From the NCBI GenBank assembly GCA_028695495.1, contig JAQVIX010000011.1:1-42091 (forward strand): DNA of 42,091 bases. Direction: 5' to 3'. The notes below the pieces were generated by a model that did not search any database, was not told the origin of the DNA, and saw nothing but the letters and a program-made list of their open reading frames with translations. Made by a program: the position numbers and the translations under genes. The stretch comes from Candidatus Cloacimonadota bacterium (GTDB lineage: Bacteria; Cloacimonadota; Cloacimonadia; Cloacimonadales; Cloacimonadaceae). Positions 40,371 to 42,091 of the stretch are shown one piece after another; position 1 is the first letter of the stretch, and every line of letters starts with the position of its first letter.

Positions 40371-42091
40371 ATGAAAAGCGACAGTGAGAGTTCGCTCTCA
40401 AAGATACGAAATATTGGCATTATGGCGCACATCGATGCCGGCAAGACTACTACTACGGAACGGATACTATTCTATACCGGGTTCTTGCACAAGATGGGCG
40501 AAGTGCACGATGGAAATGCTTTTACAGACTGGATGGAGCAGGAGCGCGAGCGCGGAATTACCATTACATCAGCTACGGTGAATTGCCCCTGGCACGATAA
40601 CCTGATCAATATCATCGATACTCCGGGGCACGTGGATTTTACCGCCGAGGTGGAGCGTTCTTTGCGCGTATTGGATGGTGCAGTGGGCGTATTTTGCGCA
40701 GTGGGCGGGGTGGAACCCCAGTCCGAAACAGTGTGGCATCAGGCAGACCGCTACAAGGTGCCGCGCCTGGCGTATATAAACAAAATGGATCGCATCGGGG
40801 CAGATTATGAACGGGTAATAATGATGATTCATGAACGGCTGAATCCCAAAGCCTGCGCCATCAATATCCCTATCGGCAAAGAGGATTGCTTCGAGGGTGT
40901 AATAGACCTTGTAAGCATGGAAGCCTGGTATTTTGATCCCCTTACTCAAGGCTCGGAGACGCGGCATCTGGAGATTCCCCAACAGCTTATACCGGGTGCC
41001 TTGGCAGCACGTGAACACCTTTTGGAAAAAATCGCGGAGTATGACGATGAGCTAATGATGCTCTATCTGGAAGGGGAAGAGATTCCCGAAACCCTCATCA
41101 AGAAGGCGATTCGCAAGGCGACCATCGACCACGGCTTCATCCCCGTGCTCTGCGGCTCTTCGCTGAAAAACAAAGGCTTGCAGCTATTGCTAAACGCCGT
41201 GGTGGACTATCTGCCTAGCCCCATCGATATTGGGGATACCCATGCCTTTGATGCCGAAACCGGCGAGCCTGTGCCGCTGGCGCCGAATCCGGATGGTCCT
41301 CTGGTGGCGATGGCGTTTAAGGTGCAGATGGATAAATATGTGGGCAGGTTGGTATATATCCGCGTTTATTCCGGCACTCTCAAGAAAGGCGGCAGCTTTA
41401 TAAATATGAATGGCGGAAAGCGCGAGCGCGTATCCCGGCTCTTGCAGATGATGAGCAATAAAAAGCAAGATTTGGATTGCCTTCATGCCGGCGATATCGG
41501 CGCAGTGGTGGGCAGTAAGCATCTGGTAACGGGCGATACCCTTACCGATGGCAAGCTGGATGTATTCCTTACCCAAATGCACTTTCCAGATTCCGTAATC
41601 TCCATTGCCATCGAGCCTAAAACCAAGGCAGACCAGGAGAATCTGGGAGCCGCTTTGGCAAGGATGGAAGAGGAAGACCCCACCTTCAAAGTGCATGTGG
41701 ATAAGGATACGGGGCAAACGCTGATCTCCGGAATGGGCGAATTGCACCTGGATATTATTGTGGATCGCATCCGCCGCGAGTTTGGCGTAAATGCCAATGT
41801 GGGCACTCCGCAGGTAAGCTACAAAGAGACCATTACCCAATGCGTGGAGCATCAGGAAGTTTTCCAGCGCGAGATGGCAGGCAAGGGAAACTATGCAGAT
41901 GTAAAGCTGCGGCTTTGCCCCATTGCTTTGAATAGCTTGCCTGAGGATACCAAGAATACCTTCAAATGCTGCATTCCGCCGGAAGTGATTCCGAGCGAAT
42001 ATTGGAAAGCCATCGAAGAGGCGGCGTTGAACGCTTTGGCAGATGGACCCCTAATCAGTGGCAATGTGGAACGCGTAGCGGTAGAGCTTAT
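40371..42091 (+). CDS. fusA: Elongation factor G-family GTPase (partial, runs off the right edge)
   Basis: 573 codons are present; about 120 are missing. The GTPase motifs are complete: G1 AHIDAGKT at 19-26, G2 RGITI at 61-65, G3 DTPGH at 83-87 and G4 NKMD. Later conserved blocks are EEEDPTFKV and [23 protein letters not shown] drives ribosome translocation with GTP. Domain IV is divergent: the usual GGxGQ(Y/F) loop reads AGKGNYADV, and the GFEF/GG region is replaced by [18 protein letters not shown]. It may therefore be an EF-G paralogue rather than the housekeeping copy. ATG 40371 has AAAGGA 10 nt upstream. Confidence 0.85.
   Translation, partial: MKSDSESSLSKIRNIGIMAHIDAGKTTTTERILFYTGFLHKMGEVHDGNAFTDWMEQERERGITITSATVNCPWHDNLINIIDTPGHVDFTAEVERSLRVLDGAVGVFCAVGGVEPQSETVWHQADRYKVPRLAYINKMDRIGADYERVIMMIHERLNPKACAINIPIGKEDCFEGVIDLVSMEAWYFDPLTQGSETRHLEIPQQLIPGALAAREHLLEKIAEYDDELMMLYLEGEEIPETLIKKAIRKATIDHGFIPVLCGSSLKNKGLQLLLNAVVDYLPSPIDIGDTHAFDAETGEPVPLAPNPDGPLVAMAFKVQMDKYVGRLVYIRVYSGTLKKGGSFINMNGGKRERVSRLLQMMSNKKQDLDCLHAGDIGAVVGSKHLVTGDTLTDGKLDVFLTQMHFPDSVISIAIEPKTKADQENLGAALARMEEEDPTFKVHVDKDTGQTLISGMGELHLDIIVDRIRREFGVNANVGTPQVSYKETITQCVEHQEVFQREMAGKGNYADVKLRLCPIALNSLPEDTKNTFKCCIPPEVIPSEYWKAIEEAALNALADGPLISGNVERVAVEL

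Overview
The window (about 42 kb) looks like a chromosome segment of a diderm (Gram-negative) anaerobe. Evidence for the envelope type: a meso-diaminopimelate-type MurE, a TolC-like outer-membrane protein, a beta-barrel protein ending in phenylalanine, and a lipoprotein. Gene content and style suggest a Cloacimonadota-like lineage, but that placement is inference and no marker search was possible.

Region 1 (1-10573, minus strand) is a tightly packed division and cell-wall (dcw) operon in the order mraZ-rsmH-ftsL-ftsI(2xPASTA)-murE/murF-mraY-murD-ftsW-murG. Most junctions are 1-4 nt overlaps. A strong promoter lies upstream of mraZ (TTGACA, 17 nt, TATAGC). Four decamers with 10-bp period overlap its -10 and early transcribed region; they are a candidate MraZ operator. 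murE and murF are fused in one frame, but an in-frame TAA at codon 744 of 933 splits MurF before its C-terminal domain.

Region 2 (10574-17556): an AT-rich gap, then plus-strand genes for an acyl-CoA synthetase, a THUMP RNA methyltransferase, an EamA transporter and SecG. A tRNA-Leu with the rare anticodon AAG and a strong terminator follow. On the minus strand are a cold-shock protein and a YgiQ-type radical SAM protein.

Region 3 (17615-26079, plus strand): a stand-alone CheY-like receiver, a FemAB/GNAT-like acyltransferase and D-Ala-D-Ala ligase. They run directly into an exported protein of unknown family, a periplasmic FecR-domain protein and an 801-residue outer-membrane barrel. After an intrinsic terminator comes a CHASE2-class III nucleotide cyclase. 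This arrangement resembles an uncharacterised envelope-sensing second-messenger locus and is the best candidate for a novel system here. A YgjP-like metallopeptidase and a thioredoxin-type ArsC run convergently.

Region 4 (27183-34846) is gene-poor and repeat-rich. It holds two paralogous Sel1-repeat proteins, a small lipoprotein, a RocB/M20-type peptidase and a four-helix-bundle gene frameshifted in an A10 tract. Several dispersed repeat families occur between them, including a 25-bp perfect hairpin, a 106-bp direct duplication, and two families that recur near 39-40 kb.

Region 5 (34847-42091): a TolC-MacA-MacB-like efflux operon with ATPase and permease as separate genes, another repeat-rich gap, and a truncated, somewhat divergent EF-G gene running off the right edge.
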